Assembly: GCA_002324875.1 (NCBI GenBank)
Contig: NTJG01000007.1
Location: forward strand, 124,001-188,000
Origin: Lysobacteraceae bacterium NML93-0793
GTDB taxonomy: Bacteria > Pseudomonadota > Gammaproteobacteria > Xanthomonadales > Xanthomonadaceae
Length of the DNA: 64,000 bases
Direction of reading: 5' to 3'
Position 1 is the first letter of the stretch, and each line of letters starts with the position of its first letter. Shown here one piece after another: positions 38,833-47,451 of the stretch. Position numbers and translations under genes: made by a program. Below the pieces are notes generated by a model. The model was not told the DNA's origin. It was given only the letters and a program-made list of their open reading frames with translations, and made no database searches.

Positions 38833-39308
38833 GCGTGCGCGCAGGCCGCTTCTGGCAGCCCGACGTCACGGTGGCGACGGTGGTGATCGACGCCGGCCGC
38901 GTGCTGTGCGTGGAAGAACGCGCCGAGGGCCGTCTGGTGCTCAATCAGCCGGCCGGGCATCTCGAGCCGGATGAATCCCTGGTCGCGGCCGCGGTGCGCG
39001 AGACGCTGGAGGAAACGGGCTGGACGGTCGAACTCACCGGATTCGTCGGTGCCTACCAGTGGACGGCGCCGGCCTCTCCCGATGGTCGGGCGGGACGCCA
39101 GTTTCTCCGCTTTGCCTTCGTCGCCCGACCGCTGACGCACGATCCGTCGCGCACGCTCGACGACGGGATCGAGCGCGCCGTGTGGCTGACGCCCGCTGAA
39201 CTCCGCGACGCGTCCGAGCGCCATCGCAGTCCTCTGGTGTGGACCGCCGTGGCCGATTGCCTCGCCGGGCAGCGGTTCCCGCTGTCCTTGCTGCAGCAGA
39301 TGGCATGA
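38829..39308 (+). CDS. Nudix hydrolase (NudJ-like)
   Basis: 159 aa from a GTG at 38829. A complete Nudix box is present: '[20 protein letters not shown]' followed by TGW. The N-terminal strand '[20 protein letters not shown]' and the region '[17 protein letters not shown]' resemble NudJ/phosphatase-type Nudix enzymes. In E. coli nudJ also precedes mnmA, supporting the subfamily. It overlaps both neighbours by 4 nt. Confidence 0.88.
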   Translation: MSVRAGRFWQPDVTVATVVIDAGRVLCVEERAEGRLVLNQPAGHLEPDESLVAAAVRETLEETGWTVELTGFVGAYQWTAPASPDGRAGRQFLRFAFVARPLTHDPSRTLDDGIERAVWLTPAELRDASERHRSPLVWTAVADCLAGQRFPLSLLQQMA

Positions 39309-40420
39309 CGTCGCCGGAGGTCGTGGTGGGGCTGTCGGGCGGCGTGGATTCGTCGGTCGCGGCCCTGATGTTGCGTGACGCCGGGGTGCCGATCGCGGGG
39401 CTGTTCATGCAGAACTGGGCCGACGACGGCAGTGGCGACTGCCGGGCCGAAGACGACCGCCGCGATGCGGTTGCAGTGGCCGGGCGCCTCGGCATTCCGA
39501 TCCAGTTCCGCGATTTCTCCCGCGAGTACTGGGATGGTGTATTCGCCCATTTCATCGAGGAGTACGCCGCCGGCCGCACGCCGAACCCGGACGTGCTGTG
39601 CAATCGCGAAATCAAGTTCAAGCACTTTCTGGACGCGGCCCAGGCGCTGGGCGCCGGGCGGATCGCGACCGGCCACTATGCCCGTGTCGATCACGCACAC
39701 GGGCGCTGGCGGCTGCTGCGCGCCCGGGATGCCGGCAAGGACCAGAGCTACTTCCTGCACCAGCTCGGGCAGCCGCAGCTGGCGGCGACGCTGTTTCCGC
39801 TGGGCGAGCTGCCGAAAACCGACGTCCGGGCCATGGCGCGGGAGGCTGGTCTGCAGACCGCCGCGAAGAAGGATTCCACCGGCATCTGCTTCATCGGCGA
39901 ACGTGATTTCCGCGACTTCCTCGCCCGGTATCTGCCCGCGCGCGACGGCGAGATCCGCACGCCCGACGGGCGTACGGTCGGTACGCATCCGGGCGTGTTC
40001 TATTTCACCCTCGGCCAGCGCGAAGGCCTGCAGCTCGGCGGCGTGCGCGGATTCGCGGCCGCACCGTGGTACGTGGTCGACAAGCGCGTGGAGGACAATG
40101 TGCTGGTCGTCGATCAGGTGCGCGACAGCCCCTGGCTGATGTCGAGGACGACCCGCACCGCGCCCGCGCACTGGATTGCCGGCGCGCCGCCATCCGTGAT
40201 GTTCGAGGCCCGCGCGCAGACCCGCTACCGCCAGCCCGACGAGGCCTGCGCCGTGACGGTGCACGACGACGGTACCCTCACGGTCCGGTTCGAACGCCCG
40301 CAGCGTGCGGTGACGCCGGGACAATCCCTGGTGCTCTACGCCGGCGACGAATGCCTCGGCGGTGCGGTGATCGAGTCCACCGATGCGCCCCGCCCCGCGG
40401 CATCGGTGGGCACCGGGTAA
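39305..40420 (+). CDS. mnmA: tRNA 2-thiouridylase MnmA
   Basis: 371 aa. Makes s2U34 in tRNA-Glu/Gln/Lys with sulfur from the Tus relay. ATP-pyrophosphatase P-loop '[18 protein letters not shown]' (residues 6-23), first catalytic Cys in '[16 protein letters not shown]', second in '[15 protein letters not shown]', and '[16 protein letters not shown]'. The start overlaps the Nudix stop. hflD follows after 9 bp, as in E. coli. Confidence 0.97.
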   Translation: MTSPEVVVGLSGGVDSSVAALMLRDAGVPIAGLFMQNWADDGSGDCRAEDDRRDAVAVAGRLGIPIQFRDFSREYWDGVFAHFIEEYAAGRTPNPDVLCNREIKFKHFLDAAQALGAGRIATGHYARVDHAHGRWRLLRARDAGKDQSYFLHQLGQPQLAATLFPLGELPKTDVRAMAREAGLQTAAKKDSTGICFIGERDFRDFLARYLPARDGEIRTPDGRTVGTHPGVFYFTLGQREGLQLGGVRGFAAAPWYVVDKRVEDNVLVVDQVRDSPWLMSRTTRTAPAHWIAGAPPSVMFEARAQTRYRQPDEACAVTVHDDGTLTVRFERPQRAVTPGQSLVLYAGDECLGGAVIESTDAPRPAASVGTG

Positions 40421-40429
40421 ACTGGTGCG

Positions 40430-41041
40430 ATGAGCAATTCCTTCGACGACCGTGTGCTCGCGCTCGCCGCGCTGGCCCAGTCCCTCCAACAGGTCCGCAC
40501 GACCGCCGAATCGGGGCAGTCGCGCCACGATCCGGCCGAGGCGGTGATCGCGAGCGTATTCCGCATCGATGCCGACTCCGTCGCCGAGGTCTACGGCGGC
40601 GTGCCCCGCCTGCAACCCGGCCTGCGCCTGTTGCGCGACATCTTCACCCGGCAGCAGCCCGACGACGGGGTGGCCAAGCTGGCGATGTCGGTACTCCGGC
40701 TGGAGCGGCGGTTTTCCAGCGAGCCCGACGTGATCGATGCGGTCAGCGACGGCCTGCAGCGGATCGCGCCGCGGGCGCGCGACGACGGCGCGACCCACCC
40801 CGACGTGCTCAAGGCGCTCGGCGAGCTGTATGCCGAGACGATCAGCCAGCTGCGGCCGCGGGTGATGGTCCAGGGCGCTCCGCATTATCTGGGCCAGGCG
40901 CAGGTGGTGGCGGAGATCCGCGCGTTGCTGCTCGCCGCCGTGCGCGCCGCCGTGCTCTGGCGCCAGCTCGGCGGCAGCCAGTGGGAACTGTTGATCGGTC
41001 GCGGGCGGATGCTCGAATCGATCGCGCGCATGGTCCCCTGA
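40430..41041 (+). CDS. hflD: HflD lysogenisation regulator homologue
   Basis: 203 aa. Peripheral membrane protein known in E. coli to modulate lambda CII. The family stretch 'DRVLALAALAQSLQQVRTTA' at the N-terminus, 'RLQPGLRLLRDIFTRQQPDD' and 'QRIAPRARDDGATHPDVLKA' are seen, and the helical C-terminus ends 'LIGRGRMLESIARMVP'. It follows mnmA after 9 bp. Confidence 0.92.
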   Translation: MSNSFDDRVLALAALAQSLQQVRTTAESGQSRHDPAEAVIASVFRIDADSVAEVYGGVPRLQPGLRLLRDIFTRQQPDDGVAKLAMSVLRLERRFSSEPDVIDAVSDGLQRIAPRARDDGATHPDVLKALGELYAETISQLRPRVMVQGAPHYLGQAQVVAEIRALLLAAVRAAVLWRQLGGSQWELLIGRGRMLESIARMVP

Positions 41042-41082
41042 TCACCCGCGCCGGCGCGAAGGCCGGATGCGGCTCGACGCGC

Positions 41083-41109
41083 TAAAGCCGCGCGGGTGGG
41101 TGCCGATAC
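41083..41109 (+). promoter_or_regulatory. FliA (sigma-28) promoter of the chemoreceptor
   Basis: TAAAGCCG - 11 bp - GCCGATAC matches the flagellar sigma-28 consensus (TAAAGTTT-N11-GCCGATAA). Transcription should start at about 41116, 25 bp before the ATG at 41141, which rules out the upstream in-frame start at 41096. Confidence 0.85.
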
Positions 41110-41140
41110 CGGGGACGTGAGAAATCCCCTGAGAGCGCCC

Positions 41141-42334
41141 ATGTACGCACGCATCCTGATCCACCTTGCCGCGCCGCTGGCGCTGACCCTGCTGCTGTCA
41201 CTCGCGTTCGTCCTTGATTGGGCTGCGCCGGTGCGCTGGGCGATCCTGCTCACCCTGACCGCCAGCTGGTTGGCGGGCATCTACCTGCTGGTGCGGCGTG
41301 AAGTCCGTCCCTCGCCGGAGCATGCGCGGGCACTGAAGGAGCAGGACGAACTCCTGACCGAGCTGCGCCAGTTCGTCGGCACCGAGATCGAAGGATCGCG
41401 GAGCGAGGTGGAGCGCGCCCGGGAACTGATCCGACAGGCGGTCAGCGGTCTGGGCGGCAGCTTCGACGCGATGAACCGCAAGTCACGCCAGCAGTCGCAG
41501 GCGATGAGCCGCCTGCTCGACCGCACCGGTGACCAGGACGGCATGGGCGGCGCGGACGTCGCGCGCTTCGCCCAGCACGCCAGTCAGCGCATGGAGCAGC
41601 TGGTCGAGGCGTTGGAGCAGGTCAGCGGCCAGAGCGGCGTGACCGTCACCCACATCGACGAGATGGCGGGACATCTGGACGGCATCTTCGCCCTGCTCGA
41701 GGACGTGAAGTCGATTGCCGACCAGACCAACCTGCTGGCGCTCAACGCCGCCATCGAAGCGGCCCGCGCCGGCGAGGCGGGACGTGGCTTCGCCGTCGTC
41801 GCCGACGAGGTGCGCAACCTGTCGGAACGCTCGACCGCGTTCAACGAGCAGATCCGCAAGCTGGCGCATTCGTCGAAGGAATCGATCGCCAAGGTGCGCG
41901 ACACCGTCTCCGGGATGGCGTCGCGCGACCTCGACCGGTCCCGCGAAGCCCGCGCCGAAGCGGCCGGCATGCTGGAGCAGGTGGCCACGATCAACCGCAC
42001 GCTCGGCGAAGGCATGCGCGAGATTTCCGAGTGCGGTCGCGCGATCGACGCCAGCGTGAGCGAGGCGGTGCGTGCGCTGCAGTTCGAGGACATCGCGACC
42101 CAGGCACTCGGCGGCGTGCATTCGCATCTCGAACGCCTGAACGCGATCAACCGGGAAGCGATCGACCTGCAGGACCTGCTGCGTCGCAATGGCGGTGTCT
42201 ACGACGAGGATCTGATGCGTGCCCTGCAGCGGATCGGTCAGCGCCTGCGTGATCTGCGCAGCACCTGGGAGCGGCCGCCGCACAAGCCGGTGACCCAGGA
42301 TTCGATGGGCGCCGGCACCGTCGAGCTGTTCTGA
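41141..42334 (+). CDS. Methyl-accepting chemotaxis-type signal transducer
   Basis: 397 aa. Two closely spaced membrane helices (about 5-25 and 32-48) with almost no periplasmic loop, a helical linker, then a signalling domain with the conserved tip '[20 protein letters not shown]' and '[20 protein letters not shown]'. Without a periplasmic domain it probably senses an internal or membrane signal. The FliA promoter upstream ties it to motility. It is followed by a strong hairpin at 42377. Confidence 0.92.
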   Translation: MYARILIHLAAPLALTLLLSLAFVLDWAAPVRWAILLTLTASWLAGIYLLVRREVRPSPEHARALKEQDELLTELRQFVGTEIEGSRSEVERARELIRQAVSGLGGSFDAMNRKSRQQSQAMSRLLDRTGDQDGMGGADVARFAQHASQRMEQLVEALEQVSGQSGVTVTHIDEMAGHLDGIFALLEDVKSIADQTNLLALNAAIEAARAGEAGRGFAVVADEVRNLSERSTAFNEQIRKLAHSSKESIAKVRDTVSGMASRDLDRSREARAEAAGMLEQVATINRTLGEGMREISECGRAIDASVSEAVRALQFEDIATQALGGVHSHLERLNAINREAIDLQDLLRRNGGVYDEDLMRALQRIGQRLRDLRSTWERPPHKPVTQDSMGAGTVELF

Positions 42335-42376
42335 CGGCCCGCGCCTTGGAACACGGCTCCACACGCGATACCCCAC

Positions 42377-42400
42377 ATGCCCCGGCAACCGCCGGGGCAT
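42377..42400 (+). terminator. Terminator hairpin after the chemoreceptor gene
   Basis: ATGCCCCGGC-AACC-GCCGGGGCAT, a perfect 10-bp stem with ACAC/GTGT as outer partial pairing. No T-run. Confidence 0.6.
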
Positions 42401-43217
42401 GCGCGTGTCTGCCGTCGGCACCGGCCGATGTGCGCCGGATCGGCGGCGATCTGCTCGACCGCCTTGAACTGGCGGGCAGGCGCGAGCTCGAGAGTCTTCT
42501 CGCCGGGGCCGGGCCCGGCGTCGCCACCTCGATGGACGCGGTGGAATCGGTCATCGCCTGGGATCTCGCGGCGGGCTTCTGATCCGGCGCCGCCGGTGCA
42601 GCACACGGCGCCCTGCCATCCGACACGAAATGGCTCCGCGCTGCCGACCATGGGATGGCTCGGCTCTGCGTCGGACGGTCGGCAGGCGCCATGCAGCCCT
42701 CGCATCTGCGGCGCATATGGACCCCACCCCGTCATAGCGCGCCGTCCGGCGATTGCGTTCGCCCAGGCAGGCTCTGTGCGCGCGGACGGACGCGCGCCGC
42801 TCATGTGCGGAACAGCCGTGCGATGCGCCCGCACCTGTCGCCTCACCCTCGCGGTGACTCCGGCGATGCCCGTATCCGGCGCGCGCGTTCGCGTGCCACG
42901 CTTTCCGGTTGCGCACGTTCTGTCGGGGCGTGTGGCAGGGAAGCGAGCGCGGGACCGAGACGCGGAGCCTCGCCCACGGTCACGGTCGCGTTTGCTGCGC
43001 TGCCGGATGGCGCCGGCATCGATTGCGCGGGCGCGCCCAGCCCGCCCTGCCGCGTGCGGCGGTCGAGCGATCCCGATGACGCGTGGCTGACGTGCTGGAG
43101 GGTCGATCCGGGCGCCGCGGTCACTGCCGGGCGGCGCAGCCCGGGACCGGGTGTTCGGGATGGCCCGGAGTGCCCGCCGCAGCTTGGTCGCCCGGCGCGT
43201 CCGTAACCGGAAACGCG
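42401..43217. other. 817-bp stretch without a convincing gene
   Basis: Several overlapping frames exist on both strands (for example 42655-43206 plus, 42843-43124 minus), but none has a ribosome site, domain or natural composition. High GC makes such open frames common. It may be decayed coding sequence; 'TVTVAFAALPDGAGIDCAGA' (plus, about 42980-43040) is the only stretch that reads like protein. Confidence 0.5.
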
Positions 43218-45974
43218 TCAGACCAGCGCCAGGTCCGACTGGGTCGCGACCGGGGCCTGGCCCTGCAGCCAGCGCGCCATCTCGCGCGGTGGCAACGGAC
43301 GGGCATACAGATAGCCCTGGACCTCGTTGCAGCCGTACTCGCGCAGCAGTTTCTGGTCGACGAGTGATTCGACGCCTTCCGCCAGCACGCGCATCCGCAG
43401 CGCGGTACCGAGCTGGATGATGGCGCGGGTGACGGCGGTGGCCCGCCCGTCGGTATCGCCGGCGGCCAGTTCGGCAATGAAGCTGCGGTCGATCTTCAGG
43501 CGGCCCACCGGGAACCGGCTGAGGTAGCTGAGACTCGAGAATCCGGTGCCGAAATCATCGACCGCCAGGCCGACGCCGGCGGCCTGCAGCACGCCGAAAC
43601 AGGCCCACAGGGCGTCGGTGTCGTGCAGCAGGGCCGATTCGGTGAGCTCCAGCTCGAGCCGTGCGGGCGGCCAGCCGGCGGCACTGCAGGCGCCGAGCAC
43701 CCGCTGGGCGAAGCCGGGGTCGCGCAGTTGCACCGCGGACACGTTGACCGACATGCGGCCGAACGCGAGGCCGGCCGCGTCCCACGCCGCCGCCTGGCGG
43801 CAGGCCTCGCGCAGCACCCATTCGCCGATCGCCACGATGTCGCCGGTGGTCTCGGCGATCTCGATGAATTCGTCCGGCCCGCAGGGTCCCAGCACCGGGT
43901 GTTCCCAGCGCAGCAGGGCCTCGATGCCGCACACGGTCTGCGCGTCGAGATCCATCTGCGGCTGGTAGGCGAGCGAGAACCCGTCCTGTTCCAGTGCGCC
44001 GCGCAGGGCGTGTTCGATATCCAGCCGGCGGCGGGCACGTTGCCAGGCGTCCGGGTTGTAGAACTCGAGGCGGTTGCGGCCGCGTTGTCGCGCCCCGTGC
44101 AGGGCCGCGCCGGCTGCGCGCAGCAGCTCGTCGAACCCCACACCCGGCGGGCGCACCGCGATGCCGGCGCTGATGCCGAAACGCAGCAGCTCGCCGGCCG
44201 CGGGCACCGGATCCGACAGGCCGCGCATGATGCGCTCGGCGGTCGCGGCCACGTCGTCGCGCCCCGTCCCCTGCTGCAACAGCACGACGAACTCGTCGGC
44301 ACCGATGCGTCCGAACAGATCGCCGGCATCGACCAGCATGTGCAGGCGCGCGGCGACCGTGCGCAGCACCAGGTCGCCGGTGGCGTGGCCATGGGCCTCG
44401 TTGATGCCGCCGAAGCCCGAGATGTCGAGCAGCAGCAGGGCCTGGTAGAGGCCGCCGCCATTCGCGAGCGCCGCATCCACGTCCTGATGCAGGCGCGAGC
44501 GGTTGGGAAGTCCGGTCAGCGGATCGAAATGCGCGAGCCGTTCGATCCGCTCGCGGGCGGCGCGTTCGCTGGAGATGTCGCGGAACAGGACCAGATACCG
44601 TGGCGGGCGGCCGTCGTCGTGTTCGAAATCGACGACGGCCTGGGTCCAGACCTGCGCGCCGTCGGGCCGGTAGAAGCACAGTTCCAGGCTCTGCGCGCAG
44701 GCGCCGGCGGCCACGCGATCCATCGCCGTTTCGAGCGCTTCGCGCGATTCGGTCGTGTAGTGGCGCAGCAGGTCGGCGAGCGGAAGCGAGTCTTCCTCGC
44801 GCCCGTGCAGGCCGGCGCACTCGCCGGTCCAGTGCAGAAAGCGCGTCCGGGCATCGATCTCGCAGCCGCCGATGCGGCCGAGCGCGGCCACCCGGCGCAG
44901 CAGCGCGGAGCGGCGGTCGACCTCGGCATCGAGTTCGTGCTGCCGCGTGACGTCCTGGATCTGGGCGAGCACGCGTCTGCAGTGGCCGGCCCCGTCGAGT
45001 TGCGGCGAGGCCCAGACGCGCAGGAAGACGGGGCCGTCGTCGGCAGCGACCGGTATTTCGAACTGCACCGGACGGCCGTCATCGCGCAAGGCGCGCCACG
45101 CGCGTCGCAGCGCGGCGCGATCCGCGCGGCGGACCCGCCGCAGCCAGGCCCGCACGCCATCGCCGGCCTTCAGTCCAAGGCGTTCACGCAACACGGCCGC
45201 GCAGTCGACCCGGCCGCTGGCCTGTTCCCATTGCCAGCTGGCCATGCCGGCCAGACGCTGGGTGGCCTCGACCAGGCCACGCTGCTCGCGCAGGGTCTGC
45301 TCCAGCTGTTTCTGGCTGTCGATACCGGTCAGCGTGCCGGCGACCTTGGACGGGCGGCCCTGGGCATCGCGGGCGGTGATGCGTCCGCTGTCGCGAACCC
45401 AGCGCCAGGCGCCGTCCGCAAGCGCGCAGCGGTACTCGTGCAGGTAGTCGCTCGCCTCACCATCCAGATAGGCGGTCAGCGCACGGCGCATGCCGGCGCG
45501 ATCCTCAGGATGGATACGCGCCTCGACGGCCTCGAACGGCAACGGCGCCTCGTGTCCGGGGCGGCCCACCCATTCGAGCCAGGCGCCGGACCCGCGCATC
45601 TGGTCGTGGCGCAGATCCCAGACCCAGAGCGCATGACCGCCCGACTCCGCGGCTTCGAGCCAGTCGTCGAGGTCCTCGGACAGGCGGATGCTCAGCGAGA
45701 ACGCGACCGGTGTGCCGGCTTCGATCTCGATCGTGCGCAACAGGCCGCGCAGCGGCGCACCGGTGTCGGGCAGCTCGCAGGGCAGCTCGCGCTCGCCCGC
45801 CAGCAGGCGTGCATACAGGCCGGCCAGCGACAGGGCGTGGTGTTCGACCAGGCGGTCGAGTCCGCGCCGCCGTGCGGCCGGATTGGCCACCAGGCAGCGC
45901 CCACCCCGGTCGAGCAGCAGCACGCCGTCCGACACCGGATGGTCGAGAAGGCTCAAGATGAGGCCGGACTCCAT
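43218..45974 (-). CDS. PAS/GGDEF/EAL protein, probably a c-di-GMP phosphodiesterase
   Basis: 918 aa from the ATG at 45974. Three to four PAS-like modules come first ('LDHPVSDGVLLLDRGGRCLV', 'GHALWVWDLRHDQMRGSGAW', 'PDGAQVWTQAVVDFEHDDGR'). A GGDEF domain follows whose active-site loop is 'GRIGADEFVVLL', that is GADEF, so cyclase activity is doubtful. The C-terminal EAL domain looks complete: 'CGIEALLRWEHP', 'MSVNVSAVQLRD', 'LELELTESAL', 'AVDDFGTGFSSLSYL', 'LKIDRSF', 'LAEGVES'. No membrane helix was seen. A FliA-like promoter upstream suggests a role in the swim/sessile switch. It is divergent from the kinase at 46126. Confidence 0.9.
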   Translation of the reverse strand: MESGLILSLLDHPVSDGVLLLDRGGRCLVANPAARRRGLDRLVEHHALSLAGLYARLLAGERELPCELPDTGAPLRGLLRTIEIEAGTPVAFSLSIRLSEDLDDWLEAAESGGHALWVWDLRHDQMRGSGAWLEWVGRPGHEAPLPFEAVEARIHPEDRAGMRRALTAYLDGEASDYLHEYRCALADGAWRWVRDSGRITARDAQGRPSKVAGTLTGIDSQKQLEQTLREQRGLVEATQRLAGMASWQWEQASGRVDCAAVLRERLGLKAGDGVRAWLRRVRRADRAALRRAWRALRDDGRPVQFEIPVAADDGPVFLRVWASPQLDGAGHCRRVLAQIQDVTRQHELDAEVDRRSALLRRVAALGRIGGCEIDARTRFLHWTGECAGLHGREEDSLPLADLLRHYTTESREALETAMDRVAAGACAQSLELCFYRPDGAQVWTQAVVDFEHDDGRPPRYLVLFRDISSERAARERIERLAHFDPLTGLPNRSRLHQDVDAALANGGGLYQALLLLDISGFGGINEAHGHATGDLVLRTVAARLHMLVDAGDLFGRIGADEFVVLLQQGTGRDDVAATAERIMRGLSDPVPAAGELLRFGISAGIAVRPPGVGFDELLRAAGAALHGARQRGRNRLEFYNPDAWQRARRRLDIEHALRGALEQDGFSLAYQPQMDLDAQTVCGIEALLRWEHPVLGPCGPDEFIEIAETTGDIVAIGEWVLREACRQAAAWDAAGLAFGRMSVNVSAVQLRDPGFAQRVLGACSAAGWPPARLELELTESALLHDTDALWACFGVLQAAGVGLAVDDFGTGFSSLSYLSRFPVGRLKIDRSFIAELAAGDTDGRATAVTRAIIQLGTALRMRVLAEGVESLVDQKLLREYGCNEVQGYLYARPLPPREMARWLQGQAPVATQSDLALV

Positions 45975-46039
45975 TGCGCTGCATGCACTCCGTGGTTCGC
46001 GTACCCCGGACTCCGGTGGCCGGCAGGGCGTCCCGATAG

Positions 46040-46066
46040 TTAGCGGCCCGTCCGGGATGAAGTTGA
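46040..46066 (-). promoter_or_regulatory. Possible FliA promoter of the GGDEF/EAL gene
   Basis: Minus strand: TCAACTTC - 11 bp - GCCGCTAA. Spacing is exact and the -10 differs from GCCGATAA at one base. The predicted start at about 46033 is ~60 bp before the ATG. Confidence 0.45.
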
Positions 46067-46125
46067 GCCGCCCCCCGGGCCCGCGGGTAGACTGCACCCA
46101 CGCGCAAGGAAGGAGAGCCGTCGGG

Positions 46126-47442
46126 ATGCCGACCGGACAGTCCCGCCCCAAGCCCCGGACCGAGGCCGATCGGCGCCTCGACGTCACGGCACTGCGATGG
46201 CAACTTCCGGCGCTTCACGCGGGCCTGGTGTTCGGCGCATGGGGACTGGTCGCGCTGTGGGCTCGGCCTGTCGGCGTCATGCCGGCGGTGTGGGTGGCCG
46301 CGGCGGCAGCGTTGGCGGGCAGTGCCCTGATGGCCGTCTGGCTGCACCGGCGTCTCCCCCGCCCCAATGGCGCTTCGGCGACGGTCGGCTCGGCGCCGGC
46401 AGCCGGGCGCGAGCTGCGGGAGTTGATGCGTCTGTTGCCCGACGGCGTGCTGCTGCTCGTCGACGATCGCGTGGCCTTCGCCAACCCCGCCGGCGAGACG
46501 ATGTTCGGCTACGCGCCGGACGGTCTGACGGGCGTGGCCGTGTCCGATCTCGTCTCCGAGCAGGACCGCGCCGCGGTCAAGAGCTGGCACCGCGCGCCGG
46601 AGGCCTGTGAACCGCCACCGACGCTGCCGATGCGCCGCCGCGACGGCAGCGTTTTCCACGCGGCCCTCACCGTGGCCCAGACCCGGCACGAGCAGCGGCC
46701 CTGCACCCTGCTCGTCGTCCGCGATCTCACCGACGCCGAGCGCATGCGCGACGAGCTGGCCGCCGGCAACCGCGAGCTGCAGGCGCTCGCGGTGCGGGTG
46801 CTCACCCTGCAGGAGGACGAGCGGCGGGCGATCTCGCGTGAACTGCACGACGACATCGGACAGTCGGTGACCGCGATGAAGATGGCCGCCGGTTCCGCGC
46901 TCGACGAAGACGATGCCCAGCGCCGACGCGACGATCTCGAGGACATCCTGATGCTGGCCGACGCGACGCTGGAGCGTCTGCGCGACATTTCGATCCTCCT
47001 GCGGCCCCCGCAACTCGACGCCCTGGGGCTCGAAGCCGCGCTGCGCTGGCACGCCGAGCGCCTGCTGCGCAATGCCGGTATCGAGGCGGCCCTCGACATC
47101 CATCCACTGCCGCAGCGTCCGGATCCCGGCGTCGAGCAGGCGTGCTTCCGCATCGCACAGGAGGCGCTGACGAACGTGGTGCGGCACGCGCGTGCCGGCC
47201 GGGTGCAGCTCACGCTCCGCGACGCCGGTGACGGTCTCGACCTGAGCGTGCACGACGACGGCCGCGGCTTCGCGCCGGACGCCGCGCGTGGCTTGGGACT
47301 GGTGATCATGCGCGAGCGCGCCCACGGTGCCGGCGGCCGGCTCGACGTGTCGGCCTCGCCCGGCAGCGGAACGCGGCTCGATGCCTGGCTGCCCTATGCC
47401 ACGGTCACCGTCGGGGCCGCCGCACCGGTCGGCCACGGATAG
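46126..47442 (+). CDS. NarL-class (HisKA_3) sensor histidine kinase
   Basis: 438 aa from the ATG at 46126, behind an AAGGAGAG site. Two membrane helices (about 30-50 and 58-80), a PAS domain ('RLLPDGVLLLVDDRVAFANP', 'MFGYAPDGLTGVAVSDLVSE'), then the HisKA_3 box 'RRAISRELHDDIGQSVTAMK' with the phospho-His, and the ATPase domain ('IAQEALTNVVRHARAGRVQL', 'DDGRGFAPDAARGLGLVIMR'). No LuxR-type partner gene is adjacent; the next gene (10 bp on) is the GGDEF-EAL-receiver protein, whose receiver may be its target. Confidence 0.9.
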   Translation: MPTGQSRPKPRTEADRRLDVTALRWQLPALHAGLVFGAWGLVALWARPVGVMPAVWVAAAAALAGSALMAVWLHRRLPRPNGASATVGSAPAAGRELRELMRLLPDGVLLLVDDRVAFANPAGETMFGYAPDGLTGVAVSDLVSEQDRAAVKSWHRAPEACEPPPTLPMRRRDGSVFHAALTVAQTRHEQRPCTLLVVRDLTDAERMRDELAAGNRELQALAVRVLTLQEDERRAISRELHDDIGQSVTAMKMAAGSALDEDDAQRRRDDLEDILMLADATLERLRDISILLRPPQLDALGLEAALRWHAERLLRNAGIEAALDIHPLPQRPDPGVEQACFRIAQEALTNVVRHARAGRVQLTLRDAGDGLDLSVHDDGRGFAPDAARGLGLVIMRERAHGAGGRLDVSASPGSGTRLDAWLPYATVTVGAAAPVGHG

Positions 47443-47451
47443 AATCCCTCG

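Noticed and set aside
41096..41140. Upstream in-frame start for the chemoreceptor
   Set aside because: It lies within the FliA promoter, upstream of the expected transcript start.
42655..43206. Open frame after the chemoreceptor gene as a coding gene
   Set aside because: No ribosome site, domain or balanced composition; a second frame of similar quality lies on the opposite strand.
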